The notes: generated from the sequence alone by a model not told the origin. DNA of 64,000 nt from Prostheceraeus crozeri (GCA_907163375.1 CAJQUW010002202.1:62001-126000), one strand, 5' to 3'; counted from the first letter of the stretch, positions 20,172 through 32,032 are shown. Translations and numbers: made by a program.

Positions 20172-21022
20172 TTATATACCAATCTTGATCAGAAATTGAT
20201 TGAAGATCACATATTCGCTATTATGGATTTAGTGTTCAATTCCTCAAATAGAAAATTTATTTGCATTGGATATGATAACTTCTTTTGCTCATTGAATAAA
20301 TATAATGGTTATCACTGTTTTGATAAACAGAAGTTAAAAGAAGCCATACATTTCCTATTATCACAGACTTACGTCACATTCGGTAATTTAGTTTTCAGAC
20401 AGATTAAAGGCATTTATTTCAATGGGAGGAAATTCTAGTCCACTCCTAGCTGACCTATTCCTCTAACATTGCGTATATGTTTTTATGCAAAATTTGATAA
20501 AAACTAAGAAATATCATTTAGCACGCTTGTTATCACCTACATCAAGATACATTGACGATATATGTGTAGTCAATTATAAGCACTTTGATTAGTTGATTCA
20601 AAGAATTTATCCACCTGACTTGTTGGCGGAGAGAAATGGTGATAACAATAAAGAGGTAGTTTACCTTGACGTGAAAATACAAATCTCACAGAACAGCTTG
20701 AGAACTTCGGTATATCACAAGGTGGATGACTTCTCTTTCTTTCTCTGTGGTGCAACTGACTTTTCCGGAGAGCACGATCCCATTACAGATGGCCCTTCAT
20801 ATTTTGGCTTCACAAGTAGTCAGATATTGTAGAATATGCTCGAAGTTACAAGACGCTGTACACAAAACTGACAAGACACTAAATATCATGAAATCTAGAG
20901 GTTTTTCTCAGCATGACTTGATGAGCTACACAGAAAAGGCTCTCACAAGGCATAATGAATCGCTTTACAAATACGGTCTTTTCTCGGCTCGACAATCCAC
21001 TTCACTCTGTGAATTTCAATGA
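20172..21022 (+). pseudogene. Decayed reverse-transcriptase fragment
   Basis: Pieces include LYTNLDQKLIEDHI, a degenerate FRQIKGI where a G-P-M-G motif would be expected, SRYIDDICV (about 20545), VVYLDVKI (about 20660), SLRTSVYHKVDDFSF and an R-Y-C-R-IC-L-D region. I associate this combination with the FRQ-GIPMG...RYIDD retroelement group seen in lancelets and cnidarians, possibly near Penelope-like elements; the assignment is tentative. Several stops and frameshifts are present. LINE-C is inserted at its left edge. Confidence 0.5.
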
Positions 21023-21506
21023 GACACGCGACAACAAACGACTCACATTTTCCTCAACGCCCTGCTGCATAGGTGAATAAACTAACAATGACTTGTAGCC
21101 ATCACATGGGGGGGCGGTGAAGAGTGAATGTAGAGCGCTTAGCGTGGCTTACGGGAGATGAGAGAACTCCCATTGTTAAGTCTTGATGTATGAGGCGAAG
21201 TTTGAGTAGAGGCGGATTACATATTTATCACACATCGATTACATTTTTATGGGATTCGAGGATGAACAGGATGTTTACTTGTGGGAATCGAAAAGACATA
21301 GATGTACAGGATTTTTGTTTACATGTGCGGATCGCAAAAAACATACTGTATTTATTGATGGGATGAATTTAACCGTTTACCCGCCGCTTACAGAAAAATT
21401 GTAAACTTGTATTTATTTTTTACTTTTTTCATGTTTTTGTGGGTCAAATAAGTAAAATAAACTACAATTTAAGAAAAATAAATTTGTCTTAGTTTTTTAA
21501 ATGAAT

Positions 21507-21529
21507 GTTCCATTTTTGGAACGTTGGCG
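21507..21529 (+). promoter_or_regulatory. piggyBac subterminal palindrome 1
   Basis: GTTCCAttttTGGAAC followed by GTTGGCG, 138 bp from the left TTAA: the same offset and flank type as the GTAACG palindrome at 2539. Confidence 0.65.
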
Positions 21530-21915
21530 GCTGTGATGTCGAAAACGAACATATTTTTGCGATCACAGTATGATTGCTCTAAGAATTGACAATGAATTTT
21601 AATGTATGCAACATTTTTATCTGATCTATTTTCTATTTAATTTAATGTTTTTATCATGTCATGATGTCTTCGGTATTGAATCATCATTTAAAGAATTACC
21701 ATCGCCAATCCTTTTGTACCTATAGGCCTACTTAGTGAACCGGTCAATTTTCCATAAAATTAATGATTTGAATATTTTGTTGCAAAACAATTTTCATGTC
21801 CATTACATTCATCTGTCAAAGTTTATTTTTCAATTACAGGTTGGCTACATAATATCATATACTATTCTGTATGGAAATGCAGATATTTCATTTCAATGCA
21901 TCAAGAAACACGTCA

Positions 21916-22700
21916 TTATGAATGATAATCGGCCATGCATCTTTCATGAAGTCTCTTGTCACAACTCTTGCACATTTTTGTAGTATTTCTGGAGCAATAC
22001 ACACAATTACCTTGTGAATACGCTTTGACGAGAAAATGTTGCCCAGATATACGAAATGGCTTTGGTGTGGGTGTAGTAGGTCCCCCACGCCTGCGTTTCA
22101 AATTGGGTTGACTTGACTTTGCTAAAAGTGCAATGACGAGATCACGTCGAAACTTTAAATGTGGCATTTTGTCTTGCATGACATTTACATGAAGTTTCCA
22201 GGCTGCAACAACCACTAAATTCAACATGTTGTTGAACAAATTCCAGAACCATTTTTTGCTACGGAGAACAGGACGATAGGATCCAAGGAGTCTATCCATG
22301 ACGTCGACACCTCCCATATATTTATTATAACTGGAAATGAGAGCTGGCTGGGGAACGTCTTTCTTTTGACCTTGTTGTTTAACCCAGCGACGAGCGCTAC
22401 CAAGTGGATGGAAGTCTCAATATTTTATGCCACAGTAACTACAGCATTGTCTTTCCAACGACAAATAAGAATATTGCCGTCGCTTCGGACGTCCAAATCA
22501 CCCTTCTCTTTCTTTTTCATAACTTTCGTTGTAGCAACAGGACATTGTCCGGTGCGATTTTCTCGAATGGTGCTTGTTGCTTTTATGTTCTTCTCGCGAA
22601 GTTTGGAAAACAAACTATAACTGGAGAAAAAGTTATGATCATCATCTTGAATTCGTTCAACAGCTTGTTCTAGAGTGAGATGTCGTCGAATTCTAGGCAT
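21916..22700 (-). pseudogene. piggyBac transposase, C-terminal part
   Basis: The first piece (22700 to 22425) has FFSSYSLFSKLREKNIKAT, TIRENRTGQCP and DGNILICRWKDNAVVTVA, typical of the piggyBac catalytic core. The second (22317 to 21916) has MGGVDVMDRL with the last catalytic aspartate, VVAAWKLH and the C-terminal cysteine-rich domain (CVYCSRNTTKMCKSCDKRLHERCMADYH) that binds DNA in this superfamily. A frame change lies between them, around 22320-22420. The N-terminal domain and the first catalytic aspartates are absent, so no active enzyme is encoded. Strong family assignment. Confidence 0.85.
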
Positions 22701-23238
22701 GATGACACATGAAATGATTGAAAAATCTATTCACATATCTATTATAAGCTTTATCAAACCATGGATATCCATGCATGATCAAACAACGCAATTGAAATTC
22801 AAACTTTACAGACGGCGATAAAAAAGAGAATACGAAGAGTCAGATCGTGAGAAAGTTAACAATTCAATTGTCCGACTTCTATGGTAACTGCAGATGATAA
22901 TTGCTACAGCGAAGCCTTATAATCACTGAATCCAGGATTAAATTCATCGTTCCAAAGTTGGTGTCAATCTTATTCAAAATACACCAGATTTTGTGTCATA
23001 AGAATGATAAATCTACATTATATGTATGATATCGACATGTTTTTTTATTTACGAGTATCAGTATGAAACAGAAATATTACATAAGTCTGTTGAAAATCAT
23101 TCTAATAATCATCTAATAGAGATCATTCTAATCATCGCTAATAATTTCATTGTATTAGCGAGCAATCACCACAGAAATATCAAGTTTAGTCGACTGAAGT
23201 CTAATAATAGAAATCATGTACATTTCATGCATCGTACC

Positions 23239-23261
23239 CGCCAACGTTCCAATATTGGAAC
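23239..23261 (-). promoter_or_regulatory. piggyBac subterminal palindrome 2
   Basis: On the minus strand GTTCCAatatTGGAAC is followed by GTTGGCG. It lies 350 bp from the right end, in the orientation opposite to the other two copies, as in the element at 2401-4282. Confidence 0.6.
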
Positions 23262-23575
23262 ATACATGGAAAGATGCGTGTCATTTGTAAAATATGTGTG
23301 TTAATGGAAAACAAAATATAAAAGATGGTATTAAGATTGAGAAATCGATGATTGGTTTTAGGTAATGATTCATATTAAACTTAAAATTTGAAAATTTGAA
23401 AAATCACTAAAAAAGTAAAAAAATGCATTTTTCGTGGTTCTCCGGTACTGTACTCAAAGGGTTAAGTGGCTGAGTGAGTTTATATATTCAAATTTTTATC
23501 CATTGCGAGTAATAAAAAATTGTCAAAGTGATAATGATTAGTATTTGGATAACTAAAATCTATGTCAACAAAAAT

Positions 23576-23598
23576 GTTCCAATAATGGAACGTTGGCG
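23576..23598 (+). promoter_or_regulatory. piggyBac terminal palindrome 3
   Basis: GTTCCAataaTGGAAC followed by GTTGGCG. The palindrome ends exactly 20 bp from the right TTAA end, as in the element at 2401-4282. Confidence 0.65.
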
Positions 23599-23611
23599 TG
23601 TAAAAGGTTAA

Positions 23612-23908
23612 TGACAGGATGAGTCTACAAGTGGGAAACGTAACATTTGAATGATGTCTGACTTATCTTTGTGGCATATCTTTCAAGACATATCATTCAT
23701 TACCTATTCAGTATTTTGTCAGCCACCATGTGTGGGACCCCGCTCGTCTGGGTTTGAGTGTTCAGGTTAGGGGTCGAAACAAAACTAGAGACTACCTGCT
23801 GATGACTGACGGACTGCAGTATTATGTTTTATATCCCTTAATCGGTAGCTGAAGTAGTGGTCGATGTATTGTATTTCAAATGAAGAAATGTGGGATTACA
23901 TGGAAATG
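23612..23908. other. No feature recognised
   Basis: About 300 bp between the piggyBac right end and the next inverted repeat. No frame, repeat or RNA signal that I can support. Confidence 0.5.
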
Positions 23909-26041
23909 AGGGATGATAGAAATCTGAATATACAGTCCCACTCAGGCGTTTACGCTCCTTAAATCATATACTTCTAAATTTCTCTGGACAGATAGGTTGA
24001 AATTGGCTTCCTACATGATCAGGCCAGAAATCCTAAATCAGACTACCTTACAAATAGACTGCCATTAAGCATTATCAAATATAGGCCAGCACAATGCATG
24101 TTAAGCACATTACATAAGTGTATTTATGAACATGAGGTTTTAGGACGCATGGGCCTACATGCTTACGCCTTAAATTCATGTGTTTCACCTCGGCGTTATT
24201 TGCTTATTTTGCGATTTTTTCTATTTTCTATCACTATTCAGTTTGATCTCATAGAACACCCTCCAGTAAAGAATGTATAGTTGAAGAGATTCCTTTGGTA
24301 TAGAAGAAGAGAAGACCACATGATTAATTTCATTCAAACGTTTTGCAGCTTCAGGGAAATCATTGATGTTGAATAATGCTGGCTTGCTATTGGTGACAGT
24401 CCATTCAAGACAAAAATCACATTTTTTACATTTTAAAAGTAAAGGGCAACAAGCACCAATGACATCATCTCGATTATCACGATTGATATTGAAATCAGTC
24501 TTTGTATATAAAAATTCTGATCATCAGTGGTTGACTGCATGATATTTTATTATCAACATTTCTCAGACTGAATCCAGAAAACTTCAATAAAGAAATTGTA
24601 TTTATTTTCTTGTCACACTCTTTGCAAGGTGACGCATGGAGATAAAATAATTTTCTCCACTCATTTGACCCATCCATTCAAAACACTTCTAAAGATAATC
24701 CGTCTGTTCTTTTCCGAGTATCGGTCATAAGCCTAAGAAGATTCTCCATCACAGTTCGGATCGGTCAAAATCTGTTAAGACCTCCTCAGATGTGGCTGCT
24801 CAGGTTGGGAATCCTTATTGTGTCTATCAGCATTGTTTTCAGGAAAGTAAATGGAAAGAAGGATCCCCACACAGTTCACTTTTCTTTCCTGATCCCGTTT
24901 CTGCTCCCTTTGCTTTCAAGACATTCATAGTGTAGAAATCGGCGGCTTTTCTTTTCCTCTCGAAACTGTCTCTGACCATGGTTAATGCTATTGGTGGATC
25001 GTACGTAAATCTTCCAACCGTTGACTTCGGCTTCAACAGCAACTTTGCTAGTCTTTCCTAAAATAAAATAATTGAATCCGATTTCGAATTTTTATTGCTG
25101 GCTGGTCATCCAGAGATTATACAAAATTCATCAGATTGATAACTTTGGAAACCTTGTGATAGATGACGTGTGCTTGTTGGAATGGATTTCTCTCTGTGAT
25201 AGATGCGAACATTCGCAGATTTTTTCGACAGCCAATGATACGACAACACTGTAGGGAAGATTTCAACTCATGATCGCCACATTTGGTCCATGATCGTCTT
25301 GAGATGTCACAAATCCAGATGGAATGGTTTCTTTTTAGATTTCACCCAAAATCGTAGTAAGAAGATTTGATCTCTTCCAATAAAATTTTCCGAATATGTT
25401 TCCATTGACAGGACATGCGCTTGATAATATAGTTATATCGAATCGTGGCTTTGGAGTTATTTGGAGCAGCATCTACACAGATTAAGGAAATTTGTTGACA
25501 TTGTCCTTTAGATTATACACGCTTTCTTTTTCCTCTTTGCTTGCGATAGTAATTTATGTCCCTCATGGTGGTATCGAAGTCAGATTCATGGAAATGAAAG
25601 TTACACTTAAGACGGAATGTTTAGTTGGGGCATAATGCTTTCTACTAAGTCGATGTAACTGCAAATTCAAATTTCCTTGTTATGCAGAGGAATGTATTGA
25701 TGCTACATTATCATTTCATTTCGGTTGACAACCAGAAACGGTATGTATATGTATGTTTGGTATTCAGCAGTGAAATGAATCGCACAGGAGACTCATTTCA
25801 AATAGTCATTTATCACTTCGATTAACTACAAAGTATGATCTTTTGCAATACAAATGTTGGTTGGTCTGATCATGTAGAAAATGATTTCAAATTTTGCTCA
25901 CCTATCTGTCCAGAGAAATTTAGAAGTCAATGCTTAAATCATGCCTGTTTCACTCTACTATATAATTTTCCTACCTATGTGATAGTGATATGGGACGTAA
26001 ACGCCTGAGAGGGACTGTTTATTCAGACTTCCATCATTCCA
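23909..26041. mobile_element. Element with long inverted ends, unclassified
   Basis: 23909-24028 matches the reverse complement of about 25866-26041. Landmarks: CTGAATA, CAGTCCC-CTCAGGCGTTTACG, ACTTCTAAATTTCTCTGGACAGATAGGT and CTACATGATCAG. The right arm has about 60 extra bp. The interior (24030-25860) has short frames only, e.g. minus 25042 to 24839 with FTYDPPIALTMVRDSFERKRKAADFYTMN, which reads like real protein but matches nothing I can name. Possibly the remnant of a DNA transposon. Confidence 0.5.
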
Positions 26042-26314
26042 CGGGATCTGTTTACTCGGATTTCAATAAAGCAAGAATATCTTGGTTAATCAATTTTAGG
26101 CAGACATGGTTTAAAACGGTTACCGTATATCATGGCTGAATATGGTTCATAGCAGGCCTCACTCTCGGGCGATTGTTCATGGAAACTTCCCTTGGGCTTC
26201 GCCCTCGGGATGTTTACGGGCAATCGCCCTTGTTGAGACCTGCTAAACTACTCATAGATTTAGCCATGATATAACCTTTACATATCACTATCACATAGGT
26301 AGGAAAATTACATA

Positions 26315-27696
26315 TACTCACTGACATAAATAATGAAACCAACTATCATTGACTTGAATGGAAGTTTGTTTCATTTTTTTCTATGGTTTGAGATGATATC
26401 TCGCTTTCTATGTATCACCATTGAACTCCATATGATAAGGGAAATGATATAGGGCCATCAAATTTCAAAATTTGATATTGATCACAGTAACAGCTAGAAG
26501 TTGAACAGAATCACCACCTACTGCTGACCAGATTTGACTTATGAAATGGTGCACGATAACTTTACAATGGCAATTGGGATGATGCGTTGTGGGTAAAGTT
26601 CTACAACTGTTGCGAAAGAATTGAAAATTTCAAAGGTCGTTGTATGGAGGTGGTGGTGTCGTTGGAAAGCAGAAGGAAATGTGGGAAAGAAGAAAGGATC
26701 AGGAAGACCAAGGGTATCATCCAAGCGGACAGATGCACACTTAGTTTTAGCTGCTAAAAGAAACAGATTTGTGTCCGTCCCGAAGCTAATTGTGTACTGG
26801 AACGTTGCTGGGAACGTTGCCTGCAGCGTTCGAACTGCATATCGAAGATTGCGAGAAGCTGGTATACAGTCTCGACGACCCGCTGTGAGAATTCCGCTGA
26901 GCCTGGAACATCGAAGGAGACGAGTGACGTGGTGTCAAGTCGTGGAGTGACAGTCAGTGGGAACGTGTGCTCTGGACTGATGAATCGAGGTTTACTCTCG
27001 ATTTCAACGATGGCCGAATCCGTGTTCATCGCCAAGTGAACGATTTGCTCCATGTTGCGTCAAAGAACACGACCGGTACGGCGGCGGTAGTGTCATGGTT
27101 TGGGCCGGTATCTGGCACAATGGAAAAACACCAGCAATCGTAGTGAAAGGAACATTGACAGGACAGCGATATGCCGACGAGATCGTGACACCGGTCGTGG
27201 TTCCAGCAGTGACATCGAATCAATTGATTTTTCAGGATGACAACGCAAGGCCCCATCGCGCTTCAGTGGTCTCTAACAGGATAGCAAGCAGTGGAATCCC
27301 AACCTTGGAATGGCCCTCACGTTCTCCCGACCTCTCCCCCATCGAGCACTGCTGGGATGAACTTGGTCGCAGAGTGAGGGAGAGGTACAACCACCCACCA
27401 GTGTCTTTGAAGATGTTGGCCGACAGACTGATCGAGCAGTGGAACCTCTTAGACCTGGCATTCATCCAGCGACTGTGCTCATCCATGCCCTCACGCATCG
27501 ATGCCTGTTTGGATGCTCGCGGTGGTCACACCCGTTTCTAACTTAAGTTGATAAAATCATGAGTATCAAATTAAATATTTTTGAGTAAAGCATTCGAGTT
27601 CTCCTTTTACAAACAACAAACAAACGTACAGTACAACCAAGTTTCAGTCATAAGTATTCATATTAGGACTTGTTTCATTCTTTTTGTCACTGAGTA
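26315..27696 (+). mobile_element. Tc1-type DD34E transposon
   Basis: Terminal repeats TACTCACTGACATAAATAA (left) and TACTCAGTGACAAAAAGAA (right, reverse complement) flank 1382 bp, with TA target duplications at 26313-26314 and 27697-27698. The empty site can be read from the unbroken inverted copy near 25945-25990 (ATATAGTAGAG). The transposase inside is broken at three places. Confidence 0.85.
26546..27541 (+). pseudogene. Tc1 transposase, broken
   Basis: Cut-and-paste transposase of the Tc1 group. An N-terminal paired-like HTH (STTVAKELKISKVVVWRWW), a GRPR motif (GSGRPRVSSK), a second HTH (VRTAYRRLREAGIQSRRP), then the DDE catalytic domain: WTDESRF (first D), FQDDNARPH (second D) and SPIEHCWDELG (E), with 34 residues between the second D and the E. 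All three catalytic residues are present. Breaks: one TAA at 26594-26596 and frame changes near 26945 and 27040. About 330 codons, normal for the family. Confidence 0.85.
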
Positions 27697-28056
27697 TAGT
27701 AGAGTTAAGCAGGTATGGTTTAAGATGATGTATCCCTGATTGAACTTGTTTAAACCAGATTCTTCACGACCTGCAACATAGAATCTCATAGAAGATCACA
27801 GATATACAGGGTGCGAGAAAAGTCCTTGCGGATTTTTGTCAACTTTATATTTTGCTATTCAATGATCTCATTTCTTCAGTGACCAATATGTGGCAATGCG
27901 TTTGTAGATAACTCTGTCACTCGACTATTATGCATGCCAAGTCTTCAGATTTAACACATAGTGAGCTTTATGCTATTCAATCAACAAAATTTAAATTGAT
28001 TACTTTCCATACGTTTTGTAAACTCGGCATTTCATTGTGCTATTTTCGATGCTTTA

Positions 28057-28360
28057 AAAAGCTATGCCACTTGTTTTTCCTGAGCTCCATGGATTTCACA
28101 TTTGAATCTAGCTACGAGATTTGATCTCATTTTAATCAAATCAACAAAGTTGTGCTTCAAATAGCTATGCCACTCGTTTTTGCTGAGCTCCATAGATTTC
28201 AAATTTAAATCTAACTTCGAGGATTGATCATTAAATGACGGACTAAACCATGGATGATTAACCTTAATAAATGTTATGCCTTGAAAAGCTATGCCACTTA
28301 TTTTTGCTGACCAGCATAGATTTCACATTTGAATCTTACTACGAGATTTTTAATTTTAAT
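28057..28360 (+). repeat. Three subterminal direct repeats in the mariner
   Basis: Units starting AAAAGCTATGCCACTTG(T) and ending near CTACGAGATT recur at about 28057, 28163 and 28278, spaced 105-115 bp. A related AAAAGCTATGTC motif recurs twice near the left end of the other DD41D element (about 51268 and 51297). They could be transposase-binding or spacer repeats. Confidence 0.6.
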
Positions 28361-28427
28361 CAATACATTTTATACACTGTGTTTATAAACTCGATACACT
28401 GATGGATGTGAGTAATTTGATATTGTG

Positions 28428-29476
28428 ATGGAATTCTCGCCAATAGAAAAAGTTTATTGCACATCGTGGGCCATTTCTTTCAACTGTGAAGAAAGTGCTC
28501 GTCAATTCAGAGAGAAATTTAACAAGGAACCCCCATCGTCGAGAACAATCTTGTATTGGAAGAACAAACTTCTTGAAACCGGCAGCCTGTCCCACGACCG
28601 ACCCAGAAGTGGCAGACCCATAACAGCATCTGGAGATGAAAACAGGCAAAAGGTAATTGAAGCTGTCACTGAAAATCCTTCAACTTCGACAAGAGCGATA
28701 TCGAGGGATGTCGGGATCTCTGATTTCACTGTCCGAAAAGTTCTAAAAGCCGAGCATTATCATCCATACAAGCCGCTATATTCTCAATTTCTTTGTGATG
28801 GGGACGAAGACCGCCGCTTACCATTTTGTGAAGAAATGAGGAGAAAATCGAGAGAAGATCCTGCTTTCCTCCGAAAGCTAACATTTTCGGACGAGTGTGT
28901 CATGTCGTTGACAGGCAACATCAACAAGCACAATGTGCACTTCTGTACTACGGCGAACCCAAATATTAGAATGACCAAACCCAGGCAAGACTCCTAGCCT
29001 CAGCGTGTGGGCCTGTATAGGCTATTCCGGACTTCTTCTCTACGATATCAGTTCAGAAACCATGAATGGAAAGAGATATTCTGATCTTCTGTTGAACCAA
29101 GTCGTTCCTTATTTCTCTCGTGGCACTGGAAGAACCCTTCTGTTCCAGCAAGACGGAGCGCCTCCCCATTACACTCTTTCAGCGCGTCAAATTCTAGAGA
29201 CTCATTTGTCCAATCGCTGGATCGGCAGGAGAGGACCTATTGAATGGCCTGCAAGATCGCCGGACTTGACACCCTGCGACTTTTGGTTCTGGAGTCACCT
29301 GCTGGCAATTGGTTTATCCTCCAGGTTTTATTTACAGGAACATTCAGGACTTGCGGGAAGAGATTGAGCGACTAATGAACAACATTGCTCTCTCTTACTA
29401 CCGTGATTCGTTGAGGAATTTTCAGAAACGTTTTCTGAAGTGCATTGAGCATGACGGTGAGCTATTTGAAGAATAA
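28428..29476 (+). pseudogene. DD41D mariner transposase, frameshifted
   Basis: About 350 codons. HTH (ARQFREKFNKEPPSSRTILYWKNKL), linker SGRPITAS, second HTH (STRAISRDVGISDFTVRKVL), then FSDECVMSL (first D), FQQDGAPPHY (second D) and SPDLTPCDFWFW (third D), with 41 residues between the second and third D. Frame changes lie just before 29005 (between the TKPRQ and SVWACIG stretches) and near 29310. The nearest relative in the window is the intact gene at 51894-52958. A DD41D group of Tc1/mariner elements has been described; membership is read from the spacing. Confidence 0.8.
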
Positions 29477-29623
29477 AAATGTCAATGAGTACATGGAATG
29501 TTTAGTTTTTATTTCTAGTAGGGTTTGTTCAAAGAAAAATGAAAATAAAGTAAAACAATTCACCATACAATAACTAAATATAAAGTTATCAAAAATCCGC
29601 AAAGACTTTTCTCGCACCCTGTA

Positions 29624-29959
29624 TAATTTGTATTTATATTTTACATGAAGTTTATGCATAGATATCTAAAGTGTGACTAAATATTATTTTTAGGCTAATT
29701 CATAAGACTAATCTAATGGACGACTTTTGGTATTATCGATGATCATTATGAGATATGGCTCAAGCTCATTATTTATCAAAAAAGTGATGAAAATAATGTA
29801 AATAAAAGTACTCTTCTTCAGCACGTTCTAAAAAACCCTTCCATTTTCAGTGCAAAGAAATGGAAAAATTAGCGTTCACCGTGTAAATTCAATCAGAAAT
29901 TATTTCAGTTAATCACATTTTTAGTCAGGTTTTCACAGAAATCTACCAAATTTTGTTAG
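29624..29959. other. No feature recognised
   Basis: AT-rich sequence between the DD41D right end and the Penelope-like fragment. No frame or repeat that I can support. Confidence 0.5.
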
Positions 29960-31364
29960 AAAGTACTGTAATGAGGGCTTTCAGATGAACGGGAAATTCA
30001 TTTAGCTACATGATCTCCACAGTTTCAAACAAATTGATGATTGTTTGATGATTGAATCCAAGCAGTGCTTTGGATTACCGATGGGTAATAATCTCAGTCC
30101 CATTCTAGCTATCATCTATATGAACTTCGTAGAGTCTAAATTGCTGGACAATCATCGAACAGATATTCTCTTACGGAAAAGATACATAGATGACATATTT
30201 GTCTTTTCTACCTCTCCATTGGATGACATTTTACCTGAAGCGAATGCCATTAACCGTCATATTAATAGTCATGGTGAAAAATTCACTTTCTCTTCTTTAT
30301 ATTTATTGACCGATGGTAAGTTAAAATAAGTATAAGTAGTAAAATGCCACCGCTTCGTGCCACTGACACTTCGATGGGCCGACTTGTGTCAGTGGCGCGA
30401 AGCGTTGGCATTTTACTACTTATACTTATTTTAACTTATCATCGGTCAATAAATATAAAGAAGAGAAAGTGAATTTTTCACCATGACTATTAGTAACAGC
30501 CTCCTGTTCCTGACCATCAATTGAACCGTCATATTTATTTCACTCTTGAACTGCCTACCAATTCTAATCTTCCATTTGTGGATACATGTGTAAATGTTGA
30601 AGACAATGCTGTTAAAACATCTTTCTATTCAAAGCAATTAAATAGTGGTCATTTACTTCCTTGGGACAGCCATGTTCCACTCAAAAGAAAGATCAATCTA
30701 TTGAAGACAGAATGCATGAGAATACACAGAAACTGTTCTTCCAGCAACGAAATAAGTGAAGGCATTAGATTAATGAAGATTCGCTTCGCCAACAACGGTT
30801 ATCCTTATCATTTTATTAACAAATATCTACGCTATAATAACCATAGCTTTGAACAACAACATTATGAACAATAACGTGCAAAACAAACCAACAATATATG
30901 TTCAAATGCCTTTTATCAATGAAATTCAGGCACGAAAAATCAAAATTGAATTACAGAAAATTGAAAAAGTCATACCAACCTTCATTGGCTCACCTCCATT
31001 ATCAGTTCTTTTGAGAAAGAAAATGACTGTTCCTTCCAATAATATTTGCTTATGCGGAAACAGGGGTATGTGCAACCACAAGAACTTGGTATATAAGATC
31101 ACTTTCACTCATTGTAAAATGCTTTATATTGGTGAAAGTCGATGCACATTACGCAAGCGGGTTTTAGAACATCTCAACCAAAAAAGTATGATTTGCAAAC
31201 ATTTTAAGTTAAAGCATAAAATGAAAACAACAAGTGAAGATATTGACTGTGAAATAATGCAAAAAAGGTTTAAGAACGTTTGTGAAAGAACGGCAGCTGA
31301 AAATTTTTTATTGAATCTCGTAGACCTGAAATTAACATTGCACATAATTGATTTTTTTCTATAG
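29960..31364 (+). pseudogene. Penelope-like element fragment: RT and GIY-YIG
   Basis: RT motifs CFGLPMGNNLSPILA and RYIDDIFVF lie near 30070-30210. The thumb region LELPTNSNLPFVDTCV (about 30550-30600) is followed by RFANNGYPYHFINKYL. The C-terminal GIY-YIG endonuclease domain has YKITFTHCKMLYIGESRCTLRKRVLEHL (about 31090-31175) and ERTAAENFLLN. In Penelope-like elements the GIY-YIG domain cuts the target. The 5' part of the RT is missing, the frame changes several times, and a 107-bp palindrome (30263-30492) interrupts the RT. Inactive. Confidence 0.8.
30263..30492. repeat. Near-perfect palindrome with 107-bp arms
   Basis: 30263-30369 is the reverse complement of 30386-30492 with about three mismatches; the spacer is 16 nt. 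The left arm still encodes RT-like residues of the Penelope element, so the right arm is an inverted duplication of local sequence rather than an inserted element. Confidence 0.85.
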
Positions 31365-31637
31365 GCCCTTCATCCATCTAGACCATATAACCTAGACATT
31401 TTTTAAAGTAATTACATTCTCTAAATGCATAGGTATTTTATCCTGCCATAGTATTAAAACTTTTATCTTAGAGAATTTTATTACACTATGCTGCTAGTGG
31501 AAGGTCGTACAATTTTGCAGCTCCTATTAGATATCTTCTCAATTGCTTTTTAATGGACTGTTTCGGCTTTTTATATTGGTATGATGTTGGAAAGAATCAG
31601 GAATATTTTGATATTAAACGATTATATAATTGATATA

Positions 31638-31690
31638 GTATACAAAAATTTTCGGTCAGCATCCACAGACCATCTTCAGGTAAAAAAGAA
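31638..31690 (-). ncRNA. Hammerhead-ribozyme-like fold
   Basis: On the minus strand: CTGAAGA (31679-31673), stem II GGTC/GACC, GAAA (31653-31650), then AATT-type minimal stem III, U at the cleavage position, and a 3-bp stem I GUA/UAC. This matches the hammerhead core CUGANGA...GAAA and the minimal form known from Penelope-like elements. It is on the strand opposite to the neighbouring Penelope fragment. A fold by eye only. Confidence 0.45.
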
Positions 31691-32032
31691 ATTCAATAAA
31701 GGTTTAGTAGTGCTTTGTGAGCAATTCAAACATAAAACATAGTTTAACTAAATTCGAATAGGGTCTGGCAAGAAAAGATAGGCAAAATGATTGGCATCAA
31801 TGAAATATTAAGATGATGATATGCGACAGGATAATCAGGGCCTTTTCACTATATTTTTATATAGGATTTGAATTATTTTGTATCATTCAATATGGAATAA
31901 TTTTGCAATTTGAATATTACTTACCTATGCTTGTTTCATTGTACCTTTCGCTCGCTCTGAAATCAAACATTCTCGCCCATTATCTAGTATTGCAATTTCA
32001 ATTTTTACAGCACTCATTTTTGGCAATTTCTA

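Larger units (their letters stand above)
21369..23611 (-). mobile_element. piggyBac element with transposase remnant
   Basis: TTAA at 21369-21372 and 23608-23611 bounds the element. The terminal repeats start TTAACCGTTTACCCGCC (left) and TTAACCTTTTACACGCC (right, reverse complement). The minus strand carries the C-terminal part of a piggyBac transposase (21916-22700). Three palindromes GTTCCA-4 nt-TGGAAC followed by GTTGGCG lie at 21507 (+), 23239 (-) and 23576 (+). 2.24 kb in all; the N-terminal half of the transposase is missing. Confidence 0.85.
26110..27725. repeat. Fold-back repeat split by a Tc1 element
   Basis: 26110-26175 and 26221-26290 form a long imperfect hairpin (TATCATGGCT, AGCAGG, GGGCGATTG against its complement), capped by GGGCTTCGCCC. 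The sequence beyond it (26281-26314 then 27697-27725) is an inverted copy of 25945-26000. The Tc1 at 26315-27696 interrupts that copy exactly at a TA. Confidence 0.55.
27807..29621 (+). mobile_element. DD41D mariner-type transposon, decayed
   Basis: Ends CAGGGTGCGAGAAAAGTC (left) and the same in reverse complement at 29621; inverted repeats of about 40 bp with a few mismatches, TA on both sides (27805-27806, 29622-29623). 1815 bp. The left 600 bp is non-coding and contains three direct repeats (28057-28360); the right part encodes a broken transposase. Confidence 0.8.

Noticed and set aside
28057-28360. The three ~110-bp repeats as a satellite array
   Set aside because: Only three diverged units, confined to the left flank of the DD41D element.
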